This document shows, piece after piece, positions 28,511-40,968 of a stretch of DNA of 64,000 nucleotides. How positions within the stretch are numbered: the stretch's first letter is position 1; each line of letters starts with the position of its first letter. Source of the stretch: Parietaria judaica (lineage: Eukaryota > Streptophyta > Magnoliopsida > Rosales > Urticaceae); NCBI GenBank assembly GCA_954871525.1, contig OX940868.1, positions 13,022,556 to 13,086,555 of the forward strand. Reading direction: 5' to 3'. The notes beneath the pieces were generated by a model that saw only the letters and a program-made list of their open reading frames with translations, was not told the DNA's origin and ran no database searches. A program made the position numbers and the translations under genes.

Positions 28511-29717
28511 TGGCGCGTTGCCGACCTTTTCACTAACGGGGAATGGAACCGCGATCTTGTTTTGAAGCTCATGATCCCTTTTGATGCGCAAGCTATTTTC
28601 AAGATCCCCCTCGGTTCCTCGTGTTTTGAGGACCGGTGGGTTTGGCACTTTGAGGATGTCGGAATTTACTCGGTGCGTTCGGGGTACCGTCTTGCACGGG
28701 CAACTAAAAGAGATGGACCGTCGGAGTCGTATAGCCTTGCCCTACGATGGTGAAAGACTTTGTGGGGGCTCCAAATCCCCCCCAAAGTTAAGCATCTTGT
28801 GTGGCGTGCATGGTTTGATATCCTTCCGACCTTCAGGGCGCTTAGAGGGAGAGGAGTCCCTTGCCTCCCTTTTCGCAAGCTTTGCGGCGCCTTGCCGGAG
28901 GATAACTTTCATGCGCTATGGGGATGTGAAAGTGGTCGCGCGATATGAGATTCGTCGTCTTTGCATAGATGGGTGGAAAAGGCGGGGTCGTTACCTCTAA
29001 GGGAGCTTTGCTTCCGAGCACTTGACGGTCTCGCGGCGGCGGATCTCGAGCTCTTTTGTGTCTATTGTGGGCGACGTGGTCCAACCGGAACTCAAGCATC
29101 TTTGAACACAAAGACCTTAAACCGACGGAATGGGTTAAGAAAGTGGCCTGTTGGTTTGCTAGCTTTAATGCAAGCAACCGTCCCTCGGAGGCCCCAACGA
29201 GGAGTAAACCTATTCGACAACAAGCATGGGCTGCACCGGAGAATGACGATCTCACCCTCTCCGTGTATGCGGCATGGCACAAGAACTCGGGGAAAACGGC
29301 ATTGGGTGGAATCGTGAGAGATCACCGAGGAGAACTTGTTGGTCGCACGGCACGCCTATAATTGGATGTCGACTCTCCGGTGACGGCGGAATGTCAAGCC
29401 ATTCTCCACGGCCTCAAGTTCACTCGGGATCGTGGATGGAAAGTAGTCGGGGTGGAAACCGATTGCCTTCAAGCCTTCTATATCATCAACAAGAGAAAGC
29501 GAGGTTCCAAGGTCCGATCGCCGCGGAGATCGGATCCATTTTGGCGGAGGAAAAAAGGAGCATTAAGTGTCGTTGGATCCCGAGAGGGTGCAACGAAGTC
29601 GCTAATAAGATAGCTAAAACACGCCTTGCGGATTCTATCTCCGACATGTGGCCGAGGGAATGCCCGAGGTGGATTGTCCTCGTTTTCCAAAGGGATTTAT
29701 CCCTCATTTCATGTTAA
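28511..29717 (+). pseudogene. 5'-truncated LINE ORF2 remnant (zf-RVT and RNase H)
   Basis: The reading starts mid-protein with VADLFTNGEWNRDLVLKL, then VGIYSVRSGYRLA and W.TLWGLQIPPKVKHLVWRAW, the zinc-binding reverse-transcriptase-like domain of plant L1 elements. A plant-type RNase H domain follows (GGIVRDHRGELVGRTARL, then AECQAILHGL and ETDC). There are in-frame stops at 28751 and 29359 and frame changes near 28880 and 29510. No reverse-transcriptase core is left upstream. An A-rich tract after 29734 may be the 3' tail. It is dead, 5'-truncated retrotransposon sequence. Confidence 0.88.
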
Positions 29718-29749
29718 TGAGAAAGCTTCCGGTTTAAAAAAAATAATTA

Positions 29750-30766
29750 TTCCCATGTAATATCTAAGATGAAAATATTAACATTATATACATAGATAAT
29801 TATAGATACAAAAACTAACATTAGTTTAGACATTTTATCGGGTAAACTCGGAGAGAAAAATTTGAGGTAAAAGAAGAAATGTAATTTTGTATAGTTTGAT
29901 GAACTTGTAGTTATAAGGCAAAAATTAGCCGTTTATAGCCGTATATTACCGTTGAGTATATACTAACAAAATGTTATTAAATGCTAAGACTATATTAGTG
30001 ATGTAATGTCATAGAAAAAAAATAAGAATAGAAAAACATTATAAAAATATAATCTATATGTATATATATAAAAGGAAAATCTACTAACAATAAATTGCCT
30101 ATCTAAAAAGCTTGGAAATAGAGAATCCTCTTTTTCTACAATTTCAGCATTTTATAATTTTTTTTAATTCAAGTTTCATTTATTAAATGATTCTAAATTA
30201 TATGACAAAAAAAAAACATTCAGAAAACATTATCAGAGATAACGTTGCAAACCTTTAACTTTCTTTCCCTTTCTCACCTTTCGTCTGCCCATTCGAGCTC
30301 TTTCTTCTTCCAACGACCGGCGAAGAAATCATCTCCAACCGACGTTGCCACTCTTCTCCCACAGGCAAGAGAATTGCTCAGAGATGAGATTGTCACATTT
30401 GATAAGGTCGTTTCTCCGGTTCTAGCTTGAGCGATATCACAGCCGGAGTCCTTTGCTGCAATATGTTCTCATTCCCGTCATCATCCACCCCTTCGCCTCT
30501 CCGGCTTGTTTATTTATTTATTTATTTATTTATTTATTTTGGTTTTGTGAAGTATGTGGCCGAGGAAGCTCAGGAGGCGAGCATGCAGACAGTTCATAGA
30601 AATCTTTCTAATTAACTTATCTTTTGAAGCCTGATTTTGAAGAATCATGCAGAAAGTTTATCGAAAGTTTTCCAATTAACTTTTGTTTTGAAGCTTGATT
30701 TTGAAGAATATTTATAGGAATGATAATTGACATCATTGTTTTAAATATATATGTGTCTAATTAACT
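29750..30766. other. AT-rich stretch with a small GC-richer island
   Basis: Mostly AT-rich. Around 30260-30480 lies a GC-richer island with a frame ending RELLRDEIVTFDKVV. It may be a captured exon fragment, but I recognise no family. A (TTTA)n run of about seven units lies at 30508-30539. Confidence 0.45.
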
Positions 30767-30771
30767 TATTT

Positions 30772-31148
30772 TGTTATGAAGAATTGAATGACACTTTAGT
30801 GAAACTCTTTGTAACTCTTATGTGATGTAACTCTTTGAATTTATGATCATGTAACTCCCTTGTTTATGATCATGTAACTCTCTTGTTTATGGTTCATGTA
30901 ACTCTCTTTGAATTTATGATCATGTAACTCTCTTGTTTATGATTATGTAACTCCCTTGTTTATGATAAGTAACTCTCTTGTTTATGGTTCATGTAACTCT
31001 CTTGTAATTTATGTTTCATGTAACTATGTGTGGTTTGCCTATAAATAGAGACTCTTGTAAACATGAAAGATATATGAATACAATATCTATTCTATTCTCT
31101 TTATGTTATCTTATACTATATTCTAATATTGCTATTTTATTTACAACA
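30772..31148 (+). repeat. 5' LTR of the outer copia element
   Basis: 377 bp. It contains a minisatellite of about 25-base units (TTTATGATCATGTAACTCTC variants) and a TATA-like CCTATAAATAGA near 31040. It is nearly identical to the 3' LTR except for unit number. Confidence 0.93.
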
Positions 31149-32190
31149 CGTTATCAGCACGAATTCTCTACCGTCGAGGTAATTCTCTACTCTTATGAGT
31201 TATGAACCTTGCAATGATGGCTATTGAGATGGTACTATTAATTTAATCCCTCAAATCTGCCTAGCATATATTCGTATTGTTATATTGTGCTCATACACAA
31301 GCTTGATTATTTTCCATCTAGTTTTTACACATAATGTATGTATATGTGTGCAGATTAGATAATAATCAATCCGGTTAAATCTTTTCATGTTCATGCACAT
31401 ATACAACATACGTTCGAAAAAGAAAAAAAAAGATGAATAGTGGCACTGGCAATAAGTGCTTTGGGAACCATTATTATTATTATTATTTAAATATAATCTT
31501 TAAATATAAATGGGTTTAAATGAAAATTTAACATTATTGTTTCGTCTTAATATTTTGATGACAAGAAGAACCTTTGTTCTTAAATATATATACTTTTCAA
31601 ATATATAATTTTTGTTTTCTCCACGACATAATTCATATTAGTTTCCATTTGAATCATCATATATTAATTTCAAAATTGTTTATAAAGATATTGAGCAAAA
31701 TTATATGTTACACATGTATTAGGTACGTAATATATAAGTATTATTTGATACATTTTTATATTATTCTTTCTTATGTATATAAGCACAAAACATTATAGAA
31801 ATGCGACAAAATTATATAAGCTCTATTTGATACATTCTATTACATTAGGATATGTTTTGTGCCCTTTATATATTGTCGTTTCAAAATACAAGTTATATGT
31901 ATTTATTGCGATGGAAATACACATGCAAATCCTTTCGGAAATTAGATCAAAATAGTTTAGCGAATATTTCTAGCAAATATATATTTTACTATCAAAACAA
32001 ATATTTCTCTATAAAAACAAAGAATACGAAGATACTTTGCTGATTATAAGTTTTGATATTTAAGGAATTTGACTTTACATATTTATCCCATGTTCCGAAA
32101 GTAGATATAACCAGATGGTAATTTTTTCATAAAAAAAAAAACCAAGAATGGAGATAAGAATTTATTTTTTTAATATTGTGGGTTAAATAA

Positions 32191-33549
32191 CATTCCCCGA
32201 AGTGAATGTTACAAATATATGAAAAGCCTATAAAGCAAACGCAAAAATGATTCCGCAATATTTAGTTACTTCTTGATCGAAGTTGTGCGGTGTGAATCTC
32301 GATGATAGAGATATTGAAAAACCTTATACTTCACATTTGTGATTGATATGCTCCCGAAGTAGCTATCATAAAAGCAAGGATCTATGACAATATTATGAGA
32401 TCAAAGAGTATCTATCTCGCTCAAATTACATCCTTATTCTAAAAATGGACATATATGATCTGGGAATATAAAAAGATGAGCTCATAATGGTATTTCCCAG
32501 AAGTGAATGCCGACTTATTTTGCAATTGAATATATCGTTCCCCTAAAAATGCTCATGAAGTAGGTATAGTACATATATTTGTTTTATCAATATTCCCTGA
32601 AGTGAATATTATGAGTTTACGAAATATTTTGAGAATTCTCAATCTTGAGTTAATGTCATTCCCCGAAGTGAATGGTATAATTCTCATATTATGAATTTAT
32701 AGATGGGAATTTATATCTTGACTTTTGATTTAAATTTGAATGTTATTCTCCTGAAGAGAAATGTGAAGTAAATTCGAAGATAGAAACAATTCACAAGTGA
32801 TTATATGCAAGAGAAAGTCAAGAAAATCATTCCCTTAAGAGAATGGTAAATATATTGAATTAAAGTTTACTTGGAATCCTCGTAAGGATAGATAGATGGT
32901 TCAAGATATGAATCCAAATTCATTTGAAATAAAAATTTTGCCAAGTGAAAGATAAATGGCTACATTCCCTTAAGTGAATGATATTGAAAGCACTTGAGGT
33001 GCTTGAAAGCTCTTCGAAATATATGAGCATTGGAAGCCATTATTTTGAGAAATATTTACTATTTAAGTCCATAATATATTCTTGTATTGAACCTCATATT
33101 GGACTATATCTTTTAGAAATTGATAAAGCTAAATATTTTATCATATATCACAAAGTGATTATTCCATTGATATGGAGAGGGTTATCGATAAAAAGTTAAT
33201 TTGAGGTATAGTGTTTCAACCCCCGAATGAAAAACTTACGAGCTTGATTATCTAAACATGATCATTGTTCACACGATGAACTAATTGCATAATCTCATGC
33301 GTGAAAGGGGGAGAAAGTATAATGCTTTAGATAATATATGTATCATCGAAGCGAATATCTATGGAGCTCATGATATATTTCAAATAACTCCACAAGATTT
33401 GTATTATGCTCCAAAATAGAGCTTTATGATTGATCAGGAATAAGATTTTTCAAGAGCTTCATAAATAATGCAAACATGTGTTCACCCCATGAATATTATG
33501 ATTTCATAAGAGAGAGTGAACCAGAAGTTCACTAATGGACCATAAGTTC
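32191..33549. repeat. Array of short hairpins with variable stems in the outer copia element
   Basis: At least ten small inverted repeats surround a similar loop. Examples: AACATTC/GAATGTT (32189-32210), AATATTC/GAATATT (about 32589-32610), CATTC/GAATG (32657-32674, 32828-32845, 32963-32980), TTCTC/GAGAA (about 32745-32759), GGTATT/AATGCC with one wobble pair (about 32489-32511), TTTCA/TGAAA (33214-33232), AGTGAAC/GTTCACT (33515-33533) and GGAC/GTTC (33537-33549). The loop is usually CCC[CT]GAAGT or CAGAA. The stems differ but stay paired. The array sits between the 5' leader and the pre-integrase remnant, where gag-protease would be expected. Confidence 0.7.
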
Positions 33550-33557
33550 AATAATGT

Positions 33558-35385
33558 TGGCATGACCGGTTTAACTATCCCGGATCAACAATGATGCAAA
33601 AAGAATAGAGAATTCTTATACAAAATTTTGATGAATTAAATGATTCAAGAATTCTCAAATAATAACTTGTTTTCACAATAAATTGCTTCTCAAAGCATTA
33701 CTAGAATATAGTGACTTGTATTATCTGGAATTTCATATGGGCCCATATATTGACCACTAATATTTTTAATAGATGCATCTATAAAATGGTCATGAAATAC
33801 ATATTGAATAGCAACCTCAAGTTTGCAAGATCATTCCAGCTTATGCAGTAAAGTCCATTGGTTGCTAATTGAAATATCATATTTGATGATATATAAAATT
33901 TATTATTATTGGTCTAGTCAAGTATAAATGCCTCAAACGATTATAGACCATAATGTAAGAAAACAAGGTTCTCCATGGATTATGGAAATATTATTTGCAT
34001 CAAACCAACATATAATCCCCTGATAAGATTTAGCATTAGCCAAAATTTTATCCCATTTAGATTGTTTATAATGAGCTAAATAATATTTCCACCACAACGC
34101 ACATAAGATGAATTCTCTTACTAAATAGAGAATATTAGATGATAATTTTCTCATAATCAGGGGGAGGAAATATACAATTGGATATACATACATATAGATA
34201 TTTATATAGATATATTATGATCATCATATATACTGCCAAATACTCTAGAAGAGTGATTAATGTATATCAATTGTTATGCTCCAATCCTAGAAGGATCTTT
34301 TATTTTAAATATATTAAAAATTATACTACTCGATTCCAAGAAGCAATGTGAAATTGCAAAGGAGCAAAAAGTCAATATAGTCATATAATGAGGCCGGTTC
34401 TCTTGAAGAGACCATTGACATAATTATTCTTAATCTTTGTAAGATTATCAGGTACCTGAAGAATAGTAAATTATAAATGAGCTCAAATGTTATGTCAATA
34501 TATTAAATTTATGGAATCGATATAAATGAAAAGTTGTCGACAACTAATTGTATACAAAGTAGCGTTATATATGGAAGAATTAAGAGGATGTTAAATAAAT
34601 ATGTGGCTAAATACAAAGACGTAATATTGGACCTGTAGTCCAAACACTTTGAGAATGGGCATGCCAGTGGGGTACAAAATTCATGCGAAAGTATAATGAA
34701 TTGAATCCTGGCACATAATGGCCCAATATGGTGGATATTATTCTATGGCAGTACATGAAAGACGTCTTCAAAAGATGATGAAACACTTGAAATTGACGAC
34801 AATGAAGAGATCTCGATTAATTATGTCGTTTCAGGTAAAATATGGAATAGAAAAGAAATCATTGTGGATGATATATTTGCATATGCAGTTTCTTTAGATA
34901 TTTCTAAAGAAAACGAGGATCATGAACCAAGATCGGTAAGTGAATGCCGACGAGGAAATGATTGGCCAAAATGGAGAGATGCCATTGAAACAGAATTGAG
35001 TTCACTTGAAAAGATCTAAAAGGTATTCACTGGATTTTCCATCATCGCAGTTTATGTTGATGATTTAAACATTATTGGAACAAATGATGAGCTTGAGGAG
35101 ACGATGGAACACCTAAAACATGAATCTGAGATGAAAGACTTGGGAAAAACAAAATTTTGTCTTGGCCTTCAGATCGAACACTTGTCAAATGGGATTTTCG
35201 TTCACCAATCGTTGTATATCGATAAGATCCTTAAACAATTTAATATGGATAAATCGCATCCTTTGAGTATCCCCATGGTTGTTCGATCACTTGATGTGAA
35301 AAAGGATCTATTTCGCCCTCGTGAAGAAGAAGAAGAACTCCTTGGTCCCCAAGTACCATATCTCAGTGCCATCGGAGCATTAATG
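33558..35385 (+). pseudogene. Decayed copia pol: pre-integrase and reverse transcriptase fragments
   Basis: A pre-integrase motif WHDRFNYPGSTMM reads at 33558-33596 and then hits stops. From about 34775 the frame reads through to PRSVSECRRGNDWPKWRDAI, the start of the copia reverse-transcriptase domain, and stops after SSLEK at 35017. The next segment jumps to the catalytic YVDD (about 35049) and continues to YLSAIGALM at 35385. Most of the reverse-transcriptase core between these two parts is missing. The inner element interrupts the frame right after GALM. No complete integrase core was recognised. Confidence 0.85.
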
Positions 35386-36039
35386 TGTTGGAAAAAATGT
35401 TTCTGTAAATGAAATTCAAAACTGCATTAAGTGGAAATCAAGAGAAATTTCCTAAACGTTTTTTGCAGTAAATGGATTAAATGTCCTATTTGATTTCTAA
35501 ACGTTCAGAAACGGTTCAGCAAAGATTTGCATGCCAATAACTACAGGAAAACGTTCTGAAATGATTTTAATGAAAATCAATACTGAAACATTATTGAGTA
35601 AATGCACAATCTCCATGTTCATCTATAATTTGGGAGCTCCTCGAATTTCATTCGACACACCAAGCAAACCTTATTTTCGAACTTCTCAGAGATTCTCTCT
35701 CCGAGCTTTGCACTTCCGTTTTCACTCCGTGCAAAGCTCAAAATCACTCTATTTTATATATATACCTGGGTTGAGGTCTTTGCGAGTTCGGTTCGCCGTT
35801 GCGGTGACAACGGTTGTGCCGTTTTATCCTGGGAGGTGACGCAGTCCGGTAGCGGAGGCGAATCGCTTTAAGGAAAGCGTCCTAGACGTGACTCGGTACG
35901 ATCTCTTTACCTCTTTTTCACAGGGAATATTGCTTGATGAAAGAGCTCGGATCTTCATTAATTCTTCTGGTACTTTCGTTCATAAATCTTTCAAAACTTC
36001 TTCTTCATACATGTACTCGTAGAGTTGATTTTCACAACA
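35386..36039 (+). repeat. 5' LTR of the nested element
   Basis: Over the 614 bases from 35426 it aligns gap-free with the 3' LTR; I counted about six substitutions by eye. The first 40 bases differ by a 25-base indel. Confidence 0.93.
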
Positions 36040-36524
36040 ATCTTAAAGCGATTCTTCTACGAGTATAATAAAGAAGAAATTTTGAAAGTTTCAGAAAAGA
36101 AATTTTTCTTTCTCCGTCATGGAACTCTCTGGTTATACTTTGAAAGACAGATAGATAATTTGTTCTTGTTTATGAGAGAGAGAGAGAGAGTCGGTTTCAA
36201 GGTTTAATTTCCTTCCCGTTGTGGTTTCTCTGTACATGATGTGAAAAGTCTTATGCTCTGTTTATTGTGTACACGTTATATTTCTGATATTTGGTTTCTC
36301 GAGACGTGTAATCTTTAAAGGTTAGTCATGCTTTATTTTTTAATTTTTTTTATATAGGTTAATAGACTCATTCGCTTACACGTTTCAGTACAAGTTGGAT
36401 GTATGTAGAGTATGTTCTCTGTCAGTAGTTCTGCAATGATGCATTGAAAAAGAATATCATAATAATATATTTTTATCCGTTTCTTCTCGGTCGAGATATG
36501 ACAATTCTGACAAACATACTTTTG

Positions 36525-36535
<11 letters not shown>

Positions 36536-36588
<53 letters not shown>
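36536..36588. repeat. (AT)n microsatellite in the nested element's leader
   Basis: About 26 uninterrupted TA/AT units. Shorter AT runs follow at 36785-36800, 36866-36883, 37001-37022 and 37181-37199. Confidence 0.95.
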
Positions 36589-36591
<3 letters not shown>

Positions 36592-37278
36592 AAATGCAAT
36601 AGTCTAGTCCAGCTGTCTTTGTTTTTTTACTTTATGCAATCAATAGTGATTTTAAATAAATTATATTATATGATGGTAATTGTAATGTCGTTTGCTATTA
36701 TACATGTATACATAGATAGTCAGTGAGATTCTTTACCCAATTTTTTTAAGTGTCTTCTAATCTGATTTAGTAAGAAAGTATAAATATATATATATATATT
36801 TGTTCGGGTTTAGTCATGACATAAATTCATATCTATTTTTTTTTAATATCTATAAGAAAATATGATATATATATATATATATGTGTGATTTTATAGTTTG
36901 ACCCTTGTAATATTATTTTGTACATGTATTGATCGAGGTGATCATATTAGTATACATATTTACTAATTTAGAGTTAGAATGTGGTTTAATTATGTATATA
37001 ATATATATATATATATATATATTTTAGTTGTTTTATAGAGAAGCTTTGTCTAAGGAAGATTGGGTTTTAAGTGGGACCGTTTGTGACCCCTCCAAATTTC
37101 CTGGAAGCTGAATACTCTGTCTAGGAGACTGGTTTTGCCAGATCTTTCCTGGGAGTTATCTATAAAATGACAAATTATTATAATATATATATATATATTA
37201 TTCTATTGGTTGAGTACACCCGATTATTGATCGAGGTACTAATAAGTTTGAATTGATTATGTTTACAGTTCAAGAAAA

Positions 37279-38589
37279 ATGGAAAACGTGAACAACAATG
37301 AGAACGTGCATGTGCCTGCAGTCGCAGTCGCGCCCGCCGTCGCTACGGCAATGCCGATACCGGTCTCTGTGAGTCATGGAGAGAAGCCGGAGAAGTTTAA
37401 TGGTTCGAACTTCAAGAGGTGGCAACAGAAGATGTTCTTTTATCTTACCACGCTTAACCTTGCGAGGTTCTTGACTGAAGATGCACCACAGTTGAAGGAG
37501 GACGAGGCTGATCCTCAAATTATCCAGGCAGCCGATGCGTGGAACTCGTCGGAGTACCTCTGCCGGAACTTCGTCCTCAACTGCTTGACGGACAATCTGT
37601 ACAATGTGTACAGTACGAAGAAGCCGGCGAAGGTGTTGTGGGAGTCGCTCGATCATAAGTACAAAGCGGAAGATGCTGGAGCCAAAAAGTTCATTGTGGG
37701 CCGGTTCCTCAACTTCAAGATGGTCGACTCGAAGACAGTCATCAGTCAAATGCAAGAATTTCAGGAAATCTTGCATGAGATAAGCGCTGAAGGGATGCAG
37801 ATATCTGAAGCCTTTCAAGTGGCATCTGCGATAGAAAAATTACCGCCGAGCTGGAAAGACTTCAAAAGCTACCTCCTACACAAGAAAAAGGAGATGGGCC
37901 TCGAAGACCTTATTGTTAGACTTCGCATTGAAGAAGACAACAAGAAGTCGGAAAAGAGTGGCTATTCTGCTGAAACATCAAATGCAAACGTAGCGGAGGC
38001 CTATGATAAAGGCAAGTCGAAGAAATGGGTCAACATGGGACCTAAGGGCGGAGTCGCGAAGAAGCCAAAGTTCCAAGGGAAATGCTTCAACTGCAACAAG
38101 ATGGGGCACATGGCGTCTGATTGTAGATTTCCGAAGAAGGATAAGTCCCAGGAAGCTCACGCGGTAGAAGCAGATGAGAACCTCTCAGCCGTGATTTCTG
38201 AAGTCAATATGCTGGACTCCAACCTAAAGGAGTGGTGGATTGACACTGGGGCCACGCGCCATGTTTGTGCTGAAAGATCTGCTTTTAAGGAGTTGAAGCT
38301 GAGTGAAATTGGGGAAAAGCTCTACATGGGCAACTCGGCAACTTCTGATATCAAGGGCCAGGGAACAGTATTCCTGAAGATGACCTCGGGAAAAGAACTG
38401 AAGCTGAACAATGTTCTGTTTGTTCCCGACATCCGCAAGAATCTGATCTCTGGGACGCTGCTCAACAGGCATGGATTCAGGATGGTGTTTGAGTCCGACA
38501 AAGTAGTTTTGTCGAAGTCGGGGATCTTTGTAGGAAAGGGGTATGTTAAGGATGGCATGTGGAAGATGAGTGTCATGGTTGTAACTTAG
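37279..38589 (+). CDS. gag-pro: Copia-type Gag with zinc knuckle and protease, intact
   Basis: 436 aa, uninterrupted. The N-terminal Gag part (about residues 35-230) includes [17 protein letters not shown], then [16 protein letters not shown] and [12 protein letters not shown], as in copia UBN2/retrotran-gag domains that form virus-like particles. A zinc knuckle [14 protein letters not shown] (C-X2-C-X4-H-X4-C) lies near residue 270. An aspartic protease active site [11 protein letters not shown] lies near residue 320. The protein stops after GMWKMSVM, exactly where the pre-integrase domain of a full copia polyprotein would begin. An acceptor-like GTTTACAG lies 10 bases upstream of the start, so the leader may be spliced. 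Intactness suggests recent selection or recent insertion. Confidence 0.93.
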   Translation: MENVNNNENVHVPAVAVAPAVATAMPIPVSVSHGEKPEKFNGSNFKRWQQKMFFYLTTLNLARFLTEDAPQLKEDEADPQIIQAADAWNSSEYLCRNFVLNCLTDNLYNVYSTKKPAKVLWESLDHKYKAEDAGAKKFIVGRFLNFKMVDSKTVISQMQEFQEILHEISAEGMQISEAFQVASAIEKLPPSWKDFKSYLLHKKKEMGLEDLIVRLRIEEDNKKSEKSGYSAETSNANVAEAYDKGKSKKWVNMGPKGGVAKKPKFQGKCFNCNKMGHMASDCRFPKKDKSQEAHAVEADENLSAVISEVNMLDSNLKEWWIDTGATRHVCAERSAFKELKLSEIGEKLYMGNSATSDIKGQGTVFLKMTSGKELKLNNVLFVPDIRKNLISGTLLNRHGFRMVFESDKVVLSKSGIFVGKGYVKDGMWKMSVMVVT

Positions 38590-39084
38590 TCCATGTGTTA
38601 TGTAATGGCTATTATAAAGCCTAAAAAGACTACTTATTATTAATAAATAAAGTCTTTCTATTTATGCATGAATTATGTTTTGACCGATGAGTTATAACAT
38701 GTTAGATATGGAACTTCGTTAGAAGTATTCTTGATAGCGAATTTACGAAATCATTTAAAGAGCGTGTTCTCAAAATGATATATGTACAATCTCTTTATGA
38801 GATAAAAAGCATTGAGAGTTTCTCTAAAATACCAAAAATGTGAGGGATGTAGAGAAAATAACTTATGCACATTTAAAATGTGGGGGTTTGACGCTACAAA
38901 ATTTACGATAAAATGTGTATAAGTAGAGTGTAAAGCAATGGTAAGTCTATTAATAGACATAATGCCATTATAATAATAATCTCAACTTATAAGATTGTCA
39001 TTTTCAGTAAGAAAATGATACTTTGTGGATCCACTACTCAAAGAGTAAAGACTGAGGCTTAGTTGAGAAATCATCAAAGGGAAT

Positions 39085-39350
39085 GAGATTTAAGCCCATT
39101 GAGAAATAAAGTCTTGACAGTGAAACCCAACCTATATGACTGGAGATCCCAAGAACTAGGTTCAAAGGGACAACATACCTATATGAGACTTTAACGAATC
39201 ACTGTGGGGGTAATACCCCTGGTCCATTCCCAAGGTGAAAACAGTGATTGTGTGGTTCAGGATAAGCAAAGCTTTTAATGATATACTTACACGTTAAAGT
39301 GAGATATTCTCAAGTAAGATATCACCTATGTTAGAGTGAAGTGGGGTCGC
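39085..39350 (+). other. Structured non-coding tail of the nested element
   Basis: This GC-richer part of the non-coding tail contains AACCTA (39129-39134) paired with TAGGTT (39157-39162) around GGAGATCCCAAGAA, then GGGGGTAATACCCC (about 39205-39218). I recall similar text (CTGGAGATCCCAAGA) in non-coding parts of LTR elements of other plants, which would mean a conserved RNA element, perhaps for packaging. That is recollection, not a search result. Confidence 0.45.
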
Positions 39351-39667
39351 TTCAATGGATTTGTATAAGGGTGCAAATTCCATAAACTCTCGCAGAACCA
39401 GAAGGGTGTTCATGACCATAAAGAACACAATAGTGAGAACTGAACTTGAAAAAGAGAATAATCTGTGTGAAATATATCAATTCCTTACACGAAATGTTGA
39501 ACAGTTCAAAGACATCACGTCTACTGATCAACTAGTAAGATAAATATATTCCACAAGGGAAGGTTCAAAGGAAAAACCTACCTATCCTATGCAGAATGTT
39601 CCACTAATCTTTACCCAGACATGGTGTTGTCAAGAGTGAGTCTTTCAATTTTATTTATGTGGGGGAT

Positions 39668-40296
39668 TGTTGGAAAATACTGATTAAGTGGAAATCAAGA
39701 GAAATTTCCTAAACGTTTTTTGCAGTAAATGGATTAAATGTCCTATTTGATTTCTAAACGTTCAGAAACGGTTCAGCAAAGATTTGCATGCCAATAACTA
39801 CAGGAAAACGTTCTGAAATGATTTTAATGAAAATCAATACTGAAACATTATTGAGTAAATGCACAATCTCCATGTTCATCTATAAATTGGGAGCTCCTCG
39901 AATTTCATTCGACACACCAAGCAAACCTTATTTTCGAACTTCTCAGAGATTCTCTCTCCGAGCTTTGCACTTCCGTTTTCACTCCGTGCAAATCTCAAAA
40001 TCACTCTATTTTATATATATACCTGGGTTGAGGTCTTTGCGAGTTCGGTTCGCCGTTGCGGTGACAACGGTTGCGCCGTTTTATCCTGGGAGGTGACGCA
40101 GTCCGGTAGCGGAGGCGAATCGCTTTAAGGAAAGCGTCCTAGACGTGACTCGGTACGATCTCTTTACCTCTTTTTCACAGGGAATATTGCTTGATGAAAG
40201 AGCTCGGATCTTCATCAATTCTTCTGGTACTTTCTATCATAAATCTTTCAAAACTTCTTCTTCATACATGTACTCGTAGAGTTGATTTTCACAACA
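39668..40296 (+). repeat. 3' LTR of the nested element
   Basis: 629 bp, preceded by the purine tract GTGGGGGAT and followed by the TAATG duplication. Frames inside both LTRs (starting MPITTGKRSEM) are mirror copies of the repeat, not genes. Confidence 0.93.
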
Positions 40297-40968
40297 TAAT
40301 GTATCTTGCTAATTCCACCCGTCCTGATATAGCATTTTCTAGTTAATTTGCTAGCAAGATTTAGTTCTTCTCCGACTCGAAGACATTGGACTGGTGTTAA
40401 GCAAATTTTAAGATATCTTCGAGGAACATGTGATATGGGCTTGTTTTATTCAAAGGACTCGAAGTCTGGATTGATTGGATATGCTGATGCCGGATATTTA
40501 TCTGATCTCCACAAAGCGCGGTCACAAACTGGATATGTATTTACATATGGTGACACCGCTATATCTTGGCACTCAACTAAACAGACCCTTACAGCCATTT
40601 CTTCAAATCACGCTGAATTATTGGCTCTTCATGAAGCAAGTCGTGAATGTGTATGGCTAAGGTCTTTAATCCATCATATCCAAGAATCGTGTGATCTACC
40701 AATAAATAAAGGAAGTCCAACTGTCTTATATGAAGACAATGCAGCTTGTATAGCTCAGATCAAAGGAGGCTACATTAAAGGAGACAGAACGAAACACATT
40801 TCTCCTAAGTTCTTCTATACTCATGAACTTCATAAAAATGGAGATATTGATGTCTGTCAAATTCGTTCTTGTGACAATCTTGCAGATTTGTTCACCAAAG
40901 CGCTTCCTACAACTTCTTTCGAGAAATTGTTCTACAAGATCGGCATGAGAAAACTCGGAGATTTATGA
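40297..40968 (+). pseudogene. Copia reverse transcriptase end and RNase H (outer element, right part)
   Basis: After the TAATG duplication the outer frame resumes as MYLANSTRPDIAF. An extra base near 40341 shifts it (AFS, then VNLLARFSSSP in the next frame). From 40348 an open frame of 206 aa covers the connection and the copia RNase H: LRYLRGTCDMGL, GYADAGYLSD, SSNHAELLALHEASRECVWL, VLYEDNAACIAQ, RTKHISPKFF and the end NLADLFTKALP. The RNase H part is intact, unlike the rest of pol. Confidence 0.9.

Larger units (their letters stand above)
35386..40296 (+). mobile_element. Nested Gag-protease-only copia-type LTR element
   Basis: LTRs at 35386-36039 (654 bp) and 39668-40296 (629 bp) start TGTTGGAAAA and end TTTTCACAACA. 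The target duplication TAATG lies at 35381-35385 and 40297-40301, perfect, inside the outer element's reverse transcriptase. The interior has a 1.2-kb leader with (AT)n runs, one intact Gag-protease frame (37279-38589) and about 1.08 kb of non-coding tail. A GTGGGGGAT polypurine tract precedes the 3' LTR. Integrase, reverse transcriptase and RNase H are absent, so it would need another element's enzymes. Confidence 0.93.

Noticed and set aside
35531..40096. Two nearly identical 102-codon frames starting MPITTGKRSEM
   Set aside because: They lie at the same place in the two LTRs of the nested element and have no domain. The similarity is explained by the LTRs.
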